Part shown: positions 62,440-64,000 of the stretch, in pieces
Layout: the number at the start of each line of letters is the position of its first letter
Numbering within the stretch: position 1 is the stretch's first letter
From: Thalassobacillus devorans
GTDB lineage: Bacteria; Bacillota; Bacilli; Bacillales; Halobacillaceae
DNA length: 64,000 nt
Assembly (NCBI RefSeq): GCF_900176565.1
Contig: NZ_FXEH01000004.1
Location: 1-64,000, forward strand
Direction: 5' to 3'
Position numbers and translations under genes: made by a program
The notes under the pieces: generated by a model
The model's input: the letters and a program-made list of their open reading frames with translations, nothing else
Database searches by the model: none
What the model was told of the DNA's origin: nothing

Positions 62440-63063
62440 TTACACGTTTTCAGGCCTGCCGATGAGCTCCTGATCTTTTTGCTTGATGCCATCCAACCAA
62501 TGTTCCACCAGGGGAACCCCGTCGATCAGCTGGATATTATCCAGGCCGTTAATATACTTGAGCGCATTTTTATTGTAGGAACTAGTGGTTACAAAAAAAC
62601 CCCCATCCGCCTTCTCTTTGACAACATTGGAATGCAAAACAGCGATCGGTTCGTAGTGTATATCGTCCTTATAACATTTGGCCTGCCCTAAGTATTTTTT
62701 GTTGTTAATTCTTATTTCAAAATCTACCCCGAAATCTCCCGATGGCGGGCTTACCCAATAAGTCCCATCGAAATGTTTGGCAAGTACTTGCGCCGCGAAC
62801 TCTTCAAAATGAATCGGTCCTTCCCGGATGAAAATGTTGGAATGCGTTTCTTCTATCACTTTTCCATCTCTTGTTTCTCGTGGCTGCTCTTTCCTTTTAA
62901 AACGATAATATAATCCCATTGCCAGGGTTCTTTTGATTGTTTCATCTGTCTCCATCTGTTCTAAGATGGCTAACCCTTTATGTTGATGTGCTTTCCGTAC
63001 AATCCAGAAGTGAGCAAGTGCAATAACCATCACAATAATCGCAGCGATTTCAATAACTCCCAA
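62440..63063 (-). CDS. Membrane-anchored Mrr-like restriction endonuclease-fold protein
   Basis: The 207-aa protein has an N-terminal membrane helix (about residues 3-22), a linker, then an Mrr-type PD-(D/E)xK nuclease-fold domain: HFEEFAAQVLAKHFDG with the helix-capping glutamate, PSGDFGVDFEIRI with the catalytic aspartate and YLGQAKCYKDD giving the Q-x-K element at about 138-140. Start is probably a TTG at 63063. Mrr-like proteins cut modified or foreign DNA; a membrane-tethered form is uncommon. No methyltransferase is nearby. Confidence 0.72.
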   Translation of the reverse strand: MGVIEIAAIIVMVIALAHFWIVRKAHQHKGLAILEQMETDETIKRTLAMGLYYRFKRKEQPRETRDGKVIEETHSNIFIREGPIHFEEFAAQVLAKHFDGTYWVSPPSGDFGVDFEIRINNKKYLGQAKCYKDDIHYEPIAVLHSNVVKEKADGGFFVTTSSYNKNALKYINGLDNIQLIDGVPLVEHWLDGIKQKDQELIGRPENV

Positions 63064-63117
63064 TAAAAGCCCCCCTTGGTCCTCTGTGGAAACATCTTCT
63101 AGTCACGTAGGATATAC

Positions 63118-63216
63118 TCATCTTTTCTTCTTTTTCTTCATTGGGATGCTATGCTTTTTTCCATTAGCAACGATTTTTTTGGCTAAATCCCTGGCTTCTT
63201 TTTTCGACATACCCAT
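63118..63216 (-). CDS. Possible 32-aa Lys-rich small protein
   Basis: ATG 63216, seven bases after AAAGGGGA, opens a 32-aa frame: MSKKEARDLAKKIVANGKKH, then SIPM and a polylysine end. The composition (a third lysine) and site suggest a real small basic protein just upstream of the nuclease gene in the same direction. No family recognised. Confidence 0.45.
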   Translation of the reverse strand: MGMSKKEARDLAKKIVANGKKHSIPMKKKKKR

Positions 63217-63372
63217 CACTGATTCCCCTTTCTACTTCTTTACCCACCATTTTTGACAGATTGATAAATTCCTATACATACTCCCCCGTCCCTCCCCATA
63301 GATTAAGAGTAAAGCTTGGACATCGGGAATGTGTCCTAACGATAAATTCGAAATTTTAGGTGGGGATGAGGC

Positions 63373-63996
63373 ATGATACAAGGGAATGAGCGGAAAAAAA
63401 GAAGCGACAAAAAAATCGACTGCAAACCGACGATTTCGGTTCACCTCAAGGAATGCATCTATCGATTAGCTTATATCACCAACACACCGGTGAAAGATGT
63501 GGCGGAAGAAATTTGTGTGGTTGGGCTACGGTCCCGAAACGTCATTGAACATCTATCCCAGTTTTTCCGAAGGGATTTCCGGTTGGGTAACACGTTTTAT
63601 ATGGGGGATTTGGAGAGAGAATCCTTGCAAGCGAAGAAGGGTAAGGAAAAGACAGCAAGAGTAACGATCCGGTTTACGCAGCGTATCCATGAACGGATCT
63701 GCGCTCTGGCCTATGCGCTTGACGTGACACCATCCCGAGCGACGGCGATTCTCTTAGAAGCCAGCGTGAAAAACACAAACTTCATCGATGCCTTCACCAG
63801 GCACTACCTGCAGGGACAGCTCGATGAGGGACGGATGCGGGAACTGAAAAAAGTGATCCGGTTCATCAATCAGAATAATCCTTATGAAGAACAGATTTCC
63901 TGGGGCGTACTGCTTTCCTATCTGTATGAAGAATTGAAACTGGGAGCGAATCATGTAGCCGACAGTTTGAATGAGTGGATGGAGAAGATGAAATAG
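63373..63996 (+). CDS. Hypothetical protein with two similar ribbon-helix-helix-like segments
   Basis: The 207-aa basic protein contains two alike segments. Residues about 19-58 read KPTISVHLKECIYRLAYITN then TPVKDVAEEI; residues about 96-135 read ARVTIRFTQRIHERICALAYAL then DVTPSRATAIL. Each looks like a strand followed by two helices, as in ribbon-helix-helix DNA-binding proteins. ATG 63373 follows GGGGATGAGG. I recall no named family; a DNA-binding role, perhaps for plasmid or element maintenance, is a guess. Confidence 0.5.
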   Translation: MIQGNERKKRSDKKIDCKPTISVHLKECIYRLAYITNTPVKDVAEEICVVGLRSRNVIEHLSQFFRRDFRLGNTFYMGDLERESLQAKKGKEKTARVTIRFTQRIHERICALAYALDVTPSRATAILLEASVKNTNFIDAFTRHYLQGQLDEGRMRELKKVIRFINQNNPYEEQISWGVLLSYLYEELKLGANHVADSLNEWMEKMK

Positions 63997-64000
63997 GGTT

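Noticed and set aside
63232..63444. 70-codon minus-strand frame near the end
   Set aside because: It overlaps the start of the better-supported plus-strand gene at 63373 and has no site or motif.

Overview
The window is chromosomal DNA of a low-GC Gram-positive, endospore-forming Bacillaceae. The evidence is the Bacillus-type gene order (rRNA end, tRNAs, thiL-tsaE-tsaB-rimI-tsaD, ABC-F gene, moaC-rex, ydiK-ydiL, groES-groEL), a CIRCE element, purine-rich ribosome binding sites and many spore genes. The gene set would suit a Halobacillus/Virgibacillus-like genus, but the sequence read by eye does not fix the genus.

1-4.4 kb: the 3' end of 23S rRNA, 5S rRNA, tRNA-fMet and tRNA-Asp, then a five-gene operon for thiamine pyrophosphate and t6A tRNA modification. 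A dense DnaA-box cluster follows tsaD. 4.7-10.9 kb: on the minus strand, a complete operon for an exported molybdopterin respiratory reductase (Fe-S subunit, NrfD-type membrane subunit, Tat-dependent catalytic subunit, TorD-like chaperone, its own TatA) behind an FNR-type promoter. 11-23 kb: nitronate monooxygenase, a two-component system, ABC-F, moaC-rex, an MFS exporter, GNAT, ydiK-ydiL and groESL. 23.1-24.5 kb: a small Cys-containing ORF and the cotJABC spore-coat operon with a sigma-E-type promoter.

24.5-50 kb is accessory DNA with insertion sequences, truncated genes and many one-base frameshifts. Its core is a set of spore genes resembling the mobile spoVA2mob heat-resistance cassette of Bacillus: a DUF421-cardiolipin synthase pair, DUF1657-lipoprotein modules in three copies, spoVAC (frameshifted)-spoVAD-spoVAEb, DUF1657, a DUF421+DUF1657 fusion (2Duf type), a gerA/gerB/gerC receptor operon, cwlJ, a coat-protein remnant and a Tn3-family resolvase with no transposase. 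A geobacillin-26-like secreted protein lies here with a small two-helix membrane protein beside it.

50-64 kb is less decayed accessory DNA: small orphan genes, an AbrB-like regulator, a SleB-like cortex hydrolase, a secreted endonuclease/exonuclease/phosphatase-fold protein, two MEDS-domain proteins, a secreted 127-aa protein convergent with a PadR-HAAS-ABC transporter operon, a GntR regulator, a membrane-anchored Mrr-like nuclease and a protein with two similar ribbon-helix-helix-like segments. A palindrome with a conserved loop occurs three times here.

Product names rest on motif and family recognition by eye, with no database search.
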